64,000 nt of DNA from Ceratodon purpureus (lineage: Eukaryota > Streptophyta > Bryopsida > Pseudoditrichales > Ditrichaceae), in assembly GCA_014871385.1 (NCBI GenBank), contig CM026426.1, forward strand, positions 110,394,457 to 110,458,456. The letters are read 5' to 3'. The notes below the pieces were generated by a model, which saw only the letters and a program-made list of their open reading frames with translations, was not told where the DNA came from and ran no database searches. The position numbers were made by a program, and so were the translations under genes. Positions within the stretch are counted from its first letter, which is position 1. The number at the start of each line of letters is the position of its first letter. Below are positions 1 through 11,694 of the stretch, piece by piece.

Positions 1-834
1 CCGGATCTCCATCATCCTGCGACGCCGTGTCTTCTTGCTCTGCTGAAGCCGCGGCTAAACCTGGGGTTTGCTTCATTTCTACGTCCTCGGATGCGGACTC
101 CTGGCGAGGCTGCCCGGACTGCGGCAGCTGTGATGGCAATGACAATAGAGAAATGTCAAACCCTAAACGAAAGCACAATAGAAGTGGTCGACTGAATTGC
201 TGCAACCGAATAGAAGGTAGAGAAAAAAGAAATGCAAAACCTAGAGAGGGATGGTTGTAAAGTGCTGATCACTGACTGAGCTAGAATGGGGGTTGAGGAA
301 TGCGGGCTCGTTCTGCTTATACCATGGAACGGATTGATCAAACTACTTCAGTACTAGGTACAGAGTTGGCCTGAAGTATTGCTCCAATATAAATCCATGA
401 CTGTGCCCTAAGAATGATGTTAGTACTAACCCAAGAGTATTGATGACCCTCATTCATTGCCTTTAAATTAGAACTCGTTATTTCTCCAGAAACATTGGAG
501 TAATATATGCCAGTAAAAACATGTTTGATTTACTACGATCAAAGAATGAACTAACCTCTCCGTCGTTGGTGTCACTGGATTCAGACAGCACCTGTTGGCA
601 ACTATTCTTCTCTGTCTTCCCTATCTTCTGCCGTCTACCGTAGCGTAAGGTTTGATCGTCACAAACCTCGAGTTCCTCTTCCAACGCTTCAGTAAACAAT
701 ACCTTTGTAATCCCCTCTTTCTCAAATCGCTCAGTCTGTTTAAGCTTCTTTGCCATCCTACTCCTTGCTAATTGCTTTGCCGAACTATAATGCGTCCCCT
801 GCTTTCTCCTCCTCTTTCTAGTTGACTCCTGCAT
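1..834 (-). CDS. Partial two-exon gene of unknown function, running off the left edge
   Basis: I do not recognise this gene. Exon 1 (834-556) starts at an ATG and carries a basic, NLS-like stretch (RKRRRK) within the first dozen residues, then a mixed-charge helical region. It ends at a good donor (GAGAG|gttagt in minus sense). Exon 2 (127-1) follows an acceptor (catcacag) and stays open to the window edge in the phase-0 frame that exon 1 predicts; the other two frames are closed. Exon 2 is rich in Gln, Glu, Ala and Ser and probably disordered. The open frame upstream of 834 (to 900) encodes a hydrophobic run that may be intron or UTR. The gene lies head-to-head with the MULE transposase gene, about 590 bp apart. 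A nuclear, basic protein is only an inference from composition. The last exon is incomplete in this window. Confidence 0.4.
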
Positions 835-992
835 GTCACTCACAAGCCATCTAACAAGCACCACAAAACAAAAGACAAACCACAGAAGATTGGTGCTCAA
901 AGAAACGTATCAGTACTGATACTCAAAAAGACAGAGCACACCTCAGTCCAGCAAACTATAATGAAAACAATGGAACCCTAACACAGAAAAAA

Positions 993-1078
993 ATATAGAA
1001 TTTGAATTAATCATATGCATGCATTACTTCTATATATATATAACTAATGCATGAATATGATTAATTCAAATTCTATAT
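993..1078. repeat. 34-bp inverted repeat with 18-bp spacer (MITE-like hairpin)
   Basis: The left arm (993-1026) and right arm (1045-1078) are reverse complements with one mismatch. The spacer between them is a TA-rich run. The pair would fold into a long hairpin and lies between two divergent genes. It may be a small palindromic MITE; no clear target-site duplication was seen. Confidence 0.65.
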
Positions 1079-1320
1079 ATGTATCGTTTTAAATGTAGAA
1101 GGAAAAGACGGCTCATTCTAATCTAATCACACCTCATAAAAAATAGAATCTGCTCCACGATTTAAAGACTTAAAGTAATATTCTAAAAATCTTACCTCAT
1201 ATTTATGGGCCTGCAAAAAGCACCGTCTTAATTAATTAACGCCGTCATTCTTTACTCATTCAATCCTTACCTAACAGAATGAATTACTTTAGAAGTGGCC
1301 AGATAGACATTCAGACCCTC

Positions 1321-1328
1321 ATAAAAAG
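1321..1328 (+). promoter_or_regulatory. TATA-like box of the MULE transposase gene
   Basis: The string ATAAAAAG lies about 100 bp upstream of the ATG at 1427, which leaves room for a short 5' UTR. It is a plausible plant TATA box; no transcript evidence was available. Confidence 0.35.
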
Positions 1329-1426
1329 GTCACAATCGATCCATCATCCCTCTCATTTTGCTCTCGCAATACCGCTTTGCTAGTATACTCACTCTTCTCC
1401 TCTTCCCGATTCAGTTGCCTGCGAAC

Positions 1427-4400
1427 ATGGGGATGGTTTGTCTGAATGCCCAAGGCATGGGAATCCCTCTTAGGTTTCGCGTAGATGACGATGGTCTAAC
1501 TACAGTTTCCTCTCTTCGCCTGAGTCTCGGATGCCATTTCCGTGAGGATTCCATCACTATAGAGGAGGAGATATTTGATGGCGTTACTGACGAGGTTACC
1601 CACACCCTCGGGCAACCTTCAGTGCGAGATGAGAACAATATGTTGCAGTGGAGACTCTTCCCTGGATCCTATAGAGTCTATGGTCTTACTGATTCTCTAA
1701 TGGCTGCATCCACGGAGATCCTCACCCCCCGTCGCTCTTCTACTTGCACAATTCAGACTCACTTACCTCCAAATGTCAAGGTCAAAGTCGAGCCTGGTAC
1801 CGAGACTGCAAATGTAGAGAAACCTCCTCCAACCGTCATATCTCTCTCTTCTGATGACAAAGTCAGTCCCGTCAAATTGGTGCCCAAGGTCCACGCTGAT
1901 GCTCCTCCTTCCAGTGTCTCTCCTCCATTGTCTCAAATCACAGTTACTATCGTTACGCTTCTTAAAGAGATTGCTAACACGCGTGGGTCAAAAAACATTT
2001 TGAAGAAGTTTGACTATTCCACTATTAGACACGAGAGAGTAGAGTACTTGCCTGCGAAGTTTGATGGTCCGGTTCTTTTTGAGTTGCCCCCAGCTGCTGC
2101 AGGATCCTCTAAGCTCGCCGCCAAGTCAATGCAGGGAATGGACAAACGATACGACGGACACTTGTGGACCAAGACCATCACAACAAACATCAAAAACGAC
2201 TTCGGACTATCTTTTCGAAGTTCCATATGCGTCGGATGGTTGCGTTGCACGAACAGGGAGTGTGACTTCCTGAAGCGTGTTCCCAAGATCTTCGAGGTTA
2301 ACAAGATTGAGTTCGAAGGTTGTACCCTGCAAGCTTTTCTCATGGATCAACCTCCTCCATCTGACTCGACGCTAGTGTGCAAGGTATGTAAAGAACCTCC
2401 ATCATGTGTAGCTACATGCGAGGCTAAGATTTATTACGTAGTGGGCAAAGCGAATCAGACTAGAGCTTGTATTCACATAGGAACACATGATCATCCAGTG
2501 AAAGTTGGGGACTACAGAGACTCTAAAGCAGAGATTAGCAGCTTAATAGAAGAGCAGGTAGAGATGAACAACAAAGCAACAAAGAGCGCCGTTGTCTTGG
2601 AGGCGAGCAAAGTCCTTATCGGAAGCTACCTGCTACAGCCTGAGGATGCACCACCGAGGAAGCTGACGATGGAGGAGCTGGTTCCTGTTCTGGATCGATG
2701 CAAAGACATGGCCTCACCAAACATCCGCAAGAAAGTCGCGACCTTCAAAAAATACAGAAGGTACGGAATCATGGACGGTATCACCAAGCTCCGTGGTAAC
2801 AGTCTCTGGGCGTATGTCCAGGAGAATAGGTTTCCTGGTGAGGGATCTATGCGTGATAAAGTCTTCGTCTTCAAGATGTCGGAGGTCGGGCCGGGAAGTG
2901 GTGTCGATTTGGTCAGCCGAATGCAAGCTGGTGGAGACTTGGAGAACGCATGGATCATGTTTGACCATGTAAAACGCGTCAAAGACTGGTCGACGATGGC
3001 GTGCCATGTGTACGATGCCACCTACTGCCGCGTGATGACAATCGCCACTTGCGACATGCAGTCCGAGGACACGGACGCCCAGCTCGTCTTCTGGAAAAAC
3101 CTGAACCTGGTCATGGAGATCAATGGCGTTGCAGCGTCGAACTTCAAGGAGTTCATGGCGGATAACGCACAAGCGAATTGGAATGCAGTGCGAATCCTTT
3201 ACGGCAATGGCAACAAAGAGGACCCAATGGAGGACCGGGAGAGGTCGTGCTTGTTCCACTGGACTCAGAACATGGTGGCGTATACGCATAAGCACTTCCC
3301 CGAAGAACTCTGGGAACAGCACAAGAAGATGTGCACTCAATACAAGAATGCGACCAGCATGGCAGAGGCGGAAACTTTGTACCACGCGTTGCGAGCATGG
3401 TGGGCATCCACCGGGGTCGTTGGCGAGAGCGGGCTCATCAAACTCGATCAGTGGCTGTCATTCTGGCACCACCGCTTCCGCCAGTGGGGGGGATTCATGA
3501 CCGAGGTATTATCTCTGCACTCTGTTTTCATGTTTTTGATATTGGTTTCCTAGCCCTAACCTACAAAACTCTAATCGGTGAATCTAACGGCATCTACTGT
3601 CAAATCTGCAGAAATTCACGAAAGAAGAACTCACAGAGGTGCCCACCTGTAACCTTGCCGAAACAGTTCACAACAAGTGGCTCCAAGCTTCAGAAAACAA
3701 CGGGAACGACCTGCACGTTGCTACCGTGGACGATTTCGTTCGGGCATTTCTACAGGTTGTCAACTACTACCAGTTCCTCAAAGGTGACGTCGGCGGTACA
3801 GGACCGTCCAAGAAGGAACTTAGGCTCCGGATGGCGGAACGCAACGCGAAGAAATGGGGAAATCCTACACTGCTCGACAAGCCCATGCTCGATATGCTAG
3901 GCAAGGATGAGTTCTGCACCCGTCAGCCTATCATGCCTGGAGCGGAAGTGTTTGGTTCACAGAAGCAAAAAGCCGACGTCCCCATCGGAGCTGACGAGGA
4001 GTCTCATCGCCCGGACAAGACAAATTTCTCACGCCCAAGAGGCCTAAGACGTGCCGTTAGGGCTCGCCCTATGCAGATGCCCGTCATTGTGGAAGACGAC
4101 TCCGAACACGACACCGGGGTACAAGGTACCCAATCTCCTGCCCGGAAGTTCATTCCCCTTTACCTTCACTAGTGAACAAGGGCGGCATTCGCCATGTCAA
4201 CGCGGTTGAAGAAACCAAGGTCGACGTAAAGGAGTGGCACATCTCGAGACTTCACAAACTTTCTGCAAAGTGCTGCTGGGCCCAAAGAGCTGAAACGAAA
4301 AAGAAGTGCACTGAGAGAATTGTCAGGGGGCCCCATTGCACAGCTGCCCCGACCTACACTGGGCTTGGGACTAACTACCGCAGGAACACAGTTGAGAAGA

Positions 4401-5104
4401 CAGAGTTCTTCTTCTGCTCCGACGATATAGAGCGCTGCGTGAAAGGCTCTAAGGGGAAGTGGGTAGCACACTACTCAAAGGACCAGGAATTCCCCTCCAT
4501 TCCAGAGGTCTGGCCAGTGAAACTAGGTTCTAACCTCAAACTCACTGAGATTCTTGCCCTCGAAGCTGCAGGTTTTCAACTTCCGCCGAAGAAGCCGGTC
4601 TCCCCAAGACGCCTCTTCTCCTCTACCCCGCCCCTTGCAAATCTCAGCTCGATGCCAGTCCCTGCAGACGCTGATCGCTACCCAAGCAAGAGAGACGGCA
4701 AGATGGTGAAGCGCACTGCCACTCGTCCCAATCAAGCGCAGCGACTGTCCATGGGCTCCTCCGAGTCCCTCAAAGCGCGCCTCTGTTCCGTCACCATGAT
4801 TCCTCAGTCGGGCCACGGTTGCATCATTGGGCTGAATTCGGGCGTCGCTCCACACATCACACGGTACCAGATTACCATCAGTTCTTACCCTGGTTGCACT
4901 TGCCCAGCATTCAAGAAGACGATGACTACGTTCCGAGGCAGGACTCAGTTCACGTATTGTAAGCACCTATACTACATACTCTTGAAGGTCTGCAACCGTG
5001 ATCCCGAAGCCGAGCTTTTCATCCATGCGCCTACCTTCAGCTTCAAAGAGGTCAAGCTACTCTTAGAGAGTGGAATCTTGCGTCACCCCTTGGCAAAGAA
5101 GTAG
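1427..5104 (+). CDS. MULE/FAR1-type transposase with C-terminal SWIM zinc finger
   Basis: The predicted protein has 1174 residues from exons 1427-3505, 3612-4125 and 4173-5104. Intron 1 (106 bp) joins phase 0 to phase 0. Intron 2 is only 47 bp but restores frame. Near residue 137 is a SUMO-interaction-like motif (VISLSSDD). A Cys-rich stretch follows, including CKVCKEPPSC. The catalytic region has the MULE order: Asp in VYDATYCRV (about residue 530), Asp in FMADNAQ (about 578), then CLFHW (about 608), matching the usual C..H after the second Asp. The SWIM finger is complete: C1106-x-C1108-x18-C1127-x-H1129. MULE transposases cut and paste Mutator-like elements, and SWIM/FAR1 proteins can be domesticated as transcription factors. 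No terminal inverted repeats were found nearby, so domestication is possible. The start is the first ATG in frame; a frame open from 1358 has no earlier ATG. Confidence 0.8.
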
Positions 5105-5355
5105 GTAGCACTCCTTCTTTAGAACTGCCATTCCCATATTGGCCATTGATCATGTAGTGAATGATTTTAATAATATCCCATGTACTAAGTCCGCAATACG
5201 GAAGCTATATTGACTTATTCATTATAAAGGCTTTGTCGCTGACATTGATTGCAATCTATTTCAAAACATTCTATCTTGAACAAGTGCACTATATACCTCG
5301 TATCTCCTGACATGTACCCTTTATTAGAGCAAACATATACTTGTTATTAGATGTC

Positions 5356-5808
5356 CTACTCTTTGAACCTAACACGTGTAGGGTTGCCCACTACACTATC
5401 AACAGGACTGCCAGCCACTGACTGTTCTACAGGACAAACTACATTCGCATTTACGTTCGTTCCCACACTTGGCAAGTGTCCTTGATATGAACGTTTCAGC
5501 AATGGCCCACCTCCCCGCCTCCGATTCACTGATTCCCTCGAATAGGTTCCTCTTGGGATCTTTCCAACCTTGGAGTATGCATGAGGTTGCAAAGGCATAT
5601 CTGCGTCCCCCTCCAGCACTCTGATATCATCCGAATTTCCTGAACGTGGAAGGTCAGCTCTTACATCCGGTTGCACGTCAACATCCGTTGTCAAAGGACG
5701 CCCTTCGTTGTTGGCCATCACCTCTTCTTCGTCCTCCACCTCAACATATGGTTGAAATGGACAAACATCGTCAGCAAGTGATACAACAATATCTCTGACG
5801 TCTTCCAT
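5356..5808 (-). CDS. Single-exon ORF, 150 aa, unknown
   Basis: The ORF is intact from ATG (5808) to stop and converges on the MULE gene with a 251-bp gap. The N-terminal third is acidic (includes EVEDEEE). The middle carries a short Arg/Gly-rich patch (NRRRGGG). No fold or family is recognised. It could be a small accessory gene of the adjacent MULE or a chance ORF. The lack of introns and the moderately plant-like composition give weak support. Confidence 0.35.
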   Translation of the reverse strand: MEDVRDIVVSLADDVCPFQPYVEVEDEEEVMANNEGRPLTTDVDVQPDVRADLPRSGNSDDIRVLEGDADMPLQPHAYSKVGKIPRGTYSRESVNRRRGGGPLLKRSYQGHLPSVGTNVNANVVCPVEQSVAGSPVDSVVGNPTRVRFKE

Positions 5809-6906
5809 AACTGCTGTCCCGCACTACGGAAAAGAGCTTCACAAAACACCAACACAAAAGAGGAAGAGACATTCCATAATCCTTTCTTAAATATCCCTGA
5901 AGAAAATGCTTGGCGCCCTTGAAAATCGGCTTTTCATTCATTTGAAAGTTGTCATCCTCCTAAATTGAATGGAAAAGGATGAGGGTTGAGCAGAAGTCAT
6001 TTAGCATTTAAAATTATAAAAATAAAAAAATGAAATGAAATTATAAAAGCAAAAAAAAAAAAAAAAAAAAAAAAAACATTTATAAAAAATGAAATTATAA
6101 AAATAAAAGTAAACAAAAGCAAAAATAAATATTAAGGTTGAAAATAATATGAAGGCGATTGAGAAAATGAAAGAGAAAATAAAATGAAAGAGAATTAAAG
6201 AAAAGGACTCTTTTGACCCCTTTAACAAGATAGATAGAATATTGGAAGTTAATATAAAAAAATAAATTAAAAAAAAAAAGTTGAAAGGCATGTAGACTAT
6301 GGCGGATGAATTATAGCAATGTTAAGAAAATGTTACGATATTAAATGTTTCCTGATCTCTCTTAAGAGCTTCAATACCATTACATTTTAAGTAGTAATTT
6401 GCATATAAATAAGAGGAGATAAGGGGAATTATTGTATGCCTAAACTAGTTAGAAGGAGCTGGAGCATAGTAATTGGTGCGCGTAAAAATTTAATTACCAA
6501 GAAAAGAGAAAATGAACTACAAATTCAATGAAAATACTGTAATTAGTCCACGGTTATAGGGTCAATAAAATTACTAAAATTAGTAACTTTCCAAAAATAT
6601 ACTGAGAATATTCAAATCTTCTAATTTTATATTTTATTTTTAGTAAAAAAAGTGTTATTTTTAGGTTCTGTCCCCCATTCTGTGCTCTCCGCTCTCCGCT
6701 CTGCGCTCTTCGCTCACGTACAAGCTACGTCCCCTTCTATACATTTCTTGTACTTTCTTATACTTACAAATTTTTTGTGTTATAATTTTGACCCTTCATT
6801 ATTTTAATGAAATTTTATTACTTTTTTATACTTATAAACCTTTTCTTGTTATACTTTTATTATCATACTATTTTTAATGTTATTTTTTATTTTTATGGGA
6901 CCCTAA
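5809..6906. other. AT-rich intergenic DNA with poly(A) tract and CTC-rich microsatellite
   Basis: No gene is visible. From 6000 to 6290 the plus strand is strongly A-rich, including an uninterrupted A tract at about 6050-6076, so minus-strand ORFs here are only Phe-rich artefacts. At 6665-6715 is a pyrimidine-rich repeat of CTCTCCG/CTCTGCG units. A close relative of that repeat lies at 20,195-20,252, which suggests both belong to one dispersed repeat family. Confidence 0.6.
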
Positions 6907-7050
6907 GGAAACGCCTACGCTCCCAACATTGGGAACGTAGGCGTTTCCAAAGATCCCAATGAGATCCCATCAAAAGTGGGATGTGAGCGCTAGAGCTCTC
7001 CATTACGGACCCAAAGACCGAGGTTTGATTCTCTCAGCCCGCGTGCGTTA
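6907..7050 (+). repeat. Hairpin plus tRNA-like B box (possible SINE fragment)
   Basis: Positions 6907-6926 and 6929-6948 are 20-bp arms of an inverted repeat with one mismatch and a 2-bp loop. Downstream, 7022-7032 reads GGTTTGATTCT, close to the RNA polymerase III B-box consensus GGTTCGANTCC, preceded by a tRNA-like stretch. No complete cloverleaf can be drawn, so this is more likely a SINE remnant than a tRNA gene. Confidence 0.3.
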
Positions 7051-10000
7051 CATTTCCCTGATCAAGAAGATCTAATGTCGACCTGGTCCAAGTCTCAGGT
7101 GGAGTTTGGTGCATTATTGTTTAGTCTTGCACATTGATCAGGTTGATATAACATAGTTGCTTGCACTTTGATCAGGTTGATTTAACTTAATTGCAAGGTG
7201 TGGAAGTCAAGTGTCAGGATGCAGATTGGGATTGAGTTCTAAGAGGTAGCTTGTCAATGAGCAATGGCATGTGCACAACTTGGAAAGATGAAGGATTGAA
7301 TTATAACGGGATTTTCAAAAATGAAAAGAAATAGTTCAACTTCAAGTTTTGAATTTGGTAATGAGTTAAGATGAGATGATGGGAAAGCCTTCTCAGAAGA
7401 AAATTAAGTGAAGAAACAAAAGAATTAATGTCAAATTGGAGAACAATTCTTTTGGACTATGTATGCAATGCATGGTCCTCAACAAATTCCGTATAATTTT
7501 AGACTCTTCTATGTCCATCTAAAAGCCCATTACAATATTGTGTTTGGATTTATTCAAGATGATGAAAAAAATCTATTATTTTATCAAATATTAATAATTA
7601 AAGTAACGGGATTTAATTTAGAGTGAATATTAATGTTCAAAAACATGTCTTTAAAAGTAAAAACGAATCTAAGAATATAAAAAATTCATGTATGATCTAT
7701 AAATTAGTGTTCCTTTGTTTGACGTAGACTTCCACCTTGAAGTCCATATGTCATTGTATCATTTATTGCTGTAGAACAAGCTCTCTAGCTTAGTCCATAA
7801 CTTTTATATTATTCTATAATTAGGTCCTTAACCTCTACATTCATTTCTAATTATGAGAATTATGAGAATTGCTATTTTTACTTAGAATTGGTATATTCAG
7901 CTTTAATTGGAAACTGTGTTAGTGCAGGAAGGGTTGTGAGTTATGTAACATGGATCTTTTAAATTTATACATAACATGATTATCTTTTGGTCTTTTACTG
8001 TTGGGAAGCAAATTTAGCAATGTACCTCCAAAACTTGGACTTGGAGGTAGGAACTTGGAGGTAGGAACCTGGAGGTAGGGACTTGGAGGCACGGACTTGG
8101 AGGTAGGGACTTAAAGGCATGGACTTAGGCTGCTACTTAGAGACAAGGACTTGGGTTGCGACCTGGAGGCATGAGGCTCTAAATTGTACATGTTGGCTGG
8201 TTTTATTTATTACTTATTTTGTGTTTTCATTTTCCATCAAAGCATGGCTGCAAGGTCACTAGGTAGTCTATTTGAGATTTGAAATATGCTCTTTTTCCCT
8301 CTAAGTTTTGCTATTGTTAATTATTTTAGGTGTGCATTGTCATGTCTATGTTTTGGAATGTTGCTGTTTAACCTCAACTTTACTAAGAAACTAGGGAGGT
8401 TTAAAGAGATCTATGTTTTTGTTTGGAAAAAACTGTGTAACACTATTGCTTAAATTTGTAATTTCTCAGGTTGAGACTAGGTGGTCTTTAGCAATTGAGT
8501 TTAATCAACCCAATTGAATTAAAACAATCCAATCGAGAATTTTCATCCTTTTTATAATGTTTTTTTTTTTAATTGTGGAGCGAACATAAGCTAAATATTA
8601 TTAGGTGAATGAAAAATCATTATTCATCAGTGAACATTTAAACCTGAATCAATAAATAATAATCATTTCATTTCAATTATTGATTAGTGTGTAATTTATA
8701 TAATCGAAATATTTAGTTTTTAATTAATTGGATAATTTACTTAGAGATGATATTCAAATAAAGAAAAAAATTGAAATTGATTGATATTCTTTGCATCCCA
8801 ACTAAAGTCTTGGGTAGATGTATCTTCATTGAAAAAAAATTTAAAAAAATTAGATGCAAAATTGGCATCATCGGCACCTATCTAAATTATCAAATGTCTT
8901 CTACATTAAATATAATACGTTCACTTCATTGGTCAAATGGTTTTATTAGAAAAGAAATTTTATAAAACACAATTCCAAAATGTACATTAATTTTTGGAAG
9001 TTTAAATGTTGCAACTTCTAAGGTTAATCTAGAAATTATTTACTAACTAGAAATTCACTATCAAGTGCACAAGGCATAGTGGAAGGTTAAATTACTATTC
9101 TTGGTTTTCAAGTTAGATTAGAAATCCAAACAAAAACCTGATGAAATATTCCAAATGTGTTTTGATTATTGAATTTCAACCTTATTAATTAGTTGTACAA
9201 TTGATTGTACAATAACCTTGAATATTTAAAAAATGCCAAACCAATGGATACAAATATTATGATTTTCATCAAGTGAGAGATTGCAAAATTTAGTTATCAA
9301 CACGGGAAGTAACAACTTTGGGATGCAATTTCTTATAGTACGAATGTTGAAATGTAAATTTTTTTGAATAGGACAATATGTAAGTAAAGAAGATGCCCAA
9401 CAAATTTAAGACTGAATAGAAAAATACTGTAAAAGATATGCATTGTTCAATGACAAGGGATTGCAACAAAAATTGGGCACATTGAAATTTTTTGTTGCCC
9501 ACCGGTCTCCCTTGCATTAAGATTTTTCTCCTATGCAGTTTGTCATAGTGAAACAAGTGGTAATTTTTTTATTGGATTTGTTGATTGGCTAAGAGAAAAG
9601 ATTGATTGTTTTTTTTACTATGGTAATGAGCCCAAATTTGAATACAATTGATAAACTTAAATTCATTACACTACTTCAGCTTCAATTGGAAAGAGATCAA
9701 TTTTATGGTTAAAATAAATACTCAAATGACTTCAACTCGATTTGATGACTTATTATCAAAATTATTTAACTGTGACAAAATTGTTAAAATGCATACTACT
9801 TTAAATCCACAACTAAACAAATTATATTGGTAAGGTATCACAACATACATTGATGGTGAAATATGTATTTATATTGCAAAATTGTCACAAAATTTTGGAA
9901 CCATGAAACCCTGGAAATGCAAAGCCTGAAGTTGTTGGCTTGATGCAATTCTTTTTCTACTTGTATATGCTCATACTCCTACCTTGAACCCTATACTTTA

Positions 10001-10381
10001 GTTTCAACTTTCTCCAAGTTTTGTATTTGTAGGTGAACCTTGAGGTCCCCCGCGTCTTGTTTATTTTTAAAGAGTAATTAAGAAATAAAATATATAGGAA
10101 AAGTATAAAGTGAAATATACTATCGAAATGTAAAGTGAAAGTATAAAGTCAAGTCATAAAGTATGAACATTTTTATATTTTTATTGGATTTTTTGTAATC
10201 TTCTACATCTTAGCACACACAATTTAATACTGATGATGGAGCTAAAATATTTGTTTATAGTAAATATTATACTCATGGAACATTAGAGTTTGAAGAAAAA
10301 TCATTGCAATTTAATGTTTACAAAATAGGGATAGTAATAGTTAAGGAGCTATAGTTTAATACAAGAATTAGAAATCAATTA
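7051..10381. other. AT-rich DNA without recognisable genes
   Basis: Short ORFs here are low-complexity or shadows; none shows a known motif or splice-bounded coding pattern. The only structured element seen is the minisatellite listed separately at about 8033-8175. Confidence 0.55.
8033..8175 (+). repeat. Minisatellite of 15-bp ACTTGGAGGTAGGGA units
   Basis: About eight imperfect copies of a 15-bp unit follow one another, decaying at the 3' end into units with AAGGCATGG and GACAAGG variants. No coding role is evident. Confidence 0.7.
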
Positions 10382-10538
10382 TCCCCTCCGTCTCACTAAA
10401 AGAGCATGGTCTGCTAATAATAGCAGATTTAAAGACAATTCTAAATTTAGAAATAAGTTGGCCAAATTTAGAAACCACTCTCTTATTTTGAAACAGATTA
10501 TTTTACCAAACCATGCTCTTTTAGTGAGACGGAGGGAG
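10382..10538. mobile_element. Stowaway-like MITE (Tc1/mariner superfamily)
   Basis: The element is 157 bp long and bounded by terminal inverted repeats of about 28 bp. The right end reads GACGGAGGGAG, the hallmark Stowaway terminus; the left end is TCCCCTCCGTC. A TA dinucleotide flanks each side (10380-10381 and 10539-10540), the expected target duplication. The interior is AT-rich and non-coding. Mobilisation in trans by a mariner-like transposase is known for the family. Confidence 0.85.
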
Positions 10539-10540
10539 TA

Positions 10541-11694
10541 TAAAAGAGGGCTTCAATAACGTGGAATAAATAATCATCTACATACAAAATTGGACGATGG
10601 TAGTGAGTAAATATTGTAAACAAATAAATAAATAATCAATGCCCATTGCCCCAAACAAATACCTTTTCGTCCCTATAAATTGGAGTAATGCGAGCTTTTA
10701 TTCTACTATTCTTGTGCAACTACAAGTAAAAGGCTTGTGAAAATTAAAGATTTCTTTACCTCACTTTATTTTTAATATAGTTTTGATCTAAGCTTTAGGT
10801 TAAGGTTTAGAGTTTTAGGGTACGTAAGAATTAACTAGGTTTACTATTATTATAAATTTTAAACCCTAAACATAAACCCTAAGTTTATATTGTTGTTGCT
10901 CCTACTATTTTAAGTAAATATTTTTGAGTTGGTGTGGTTTTTTCTGCTTAGTACTTATAAGCACACACTCAGTCATTTTGTTCAACAAGGTTCATTTTTC
11001 AGATTAGAAGACTGTCAACTTGTATGGACGGCTATCTTTACCACTCCAACAAGCACACCTGAGGATGATTGAAGGTTTTTTCATGCACATATAATCTACA
11101 CCACCTTGTCAAAGGTTAACTTTTTTTGGATCTTCTAGAACATATCTAAGTTCTTATAGATTGGATTTGCATTGACCTTTGTGAGCTCTTAAAGTATATT
11201 TGTATAATATCCTTAGTGACTCTTAGAACTTTGTAAGGCTAGGTTGATTGTCAACGATCCTTATCACTTCCCCAAGCTTCTAAAGCCTATCTTGTAGATT
11301 AATTATATTATATTTTAATAGAAACCATAGTAGTATATAATGAAGGCAAGGTGAGGGAAACCTCAATCTTGCCAACATAAGTCTTGGAGCATTTTAGCTA
11401 CGTGTATCTTGTACTTCAATTGTTATAAAGCTTTAGCATTCCTTTTCAGCTTGTGAGATTTGTTTATCCATTTTGTGTATCACTTTTTGGCTAGTGCAGC
11501 ACATTATAGTGCAGCATGTATTGCATAGTTTCTGCCCATTAGGCTCTATTCTTCGTGCGGCACATTTGTAGTGTGGCACGTATCCGACAGTATCTATTTG
11601 ATAGAAGGTTTTTGTGTCCCTAACAGTTTGGCACAATTTCAGTTTTGTTTCATCTCTCTTGTGTGTTATCTACTTTCTAGTTACTACGAACGTT
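10541..11694. other. Non-coding DNA with telomere-like words
   Basis: No gene is visible. Short AAACCCTAAAC-type words at 10,861-10,885 face reverse-complement words at 10,795-10,820. The final 250 bp could be leader sequence of the retroelement that follows, but no LTR boundary or tRNA primer site was recognised. Confidence 0.5.

Noticed and set aside
2014..3407. Minus-strand ORFs over the MULE gene
   Set aside because: They are shadows of the plus-strand coding exon, which has the recognisable motifs.
7022..7032. tRNA gene
   Set aside because: A B box is present, but no acceptor stem or full cloverleaf can be formed; a SINE remnant is more likely.
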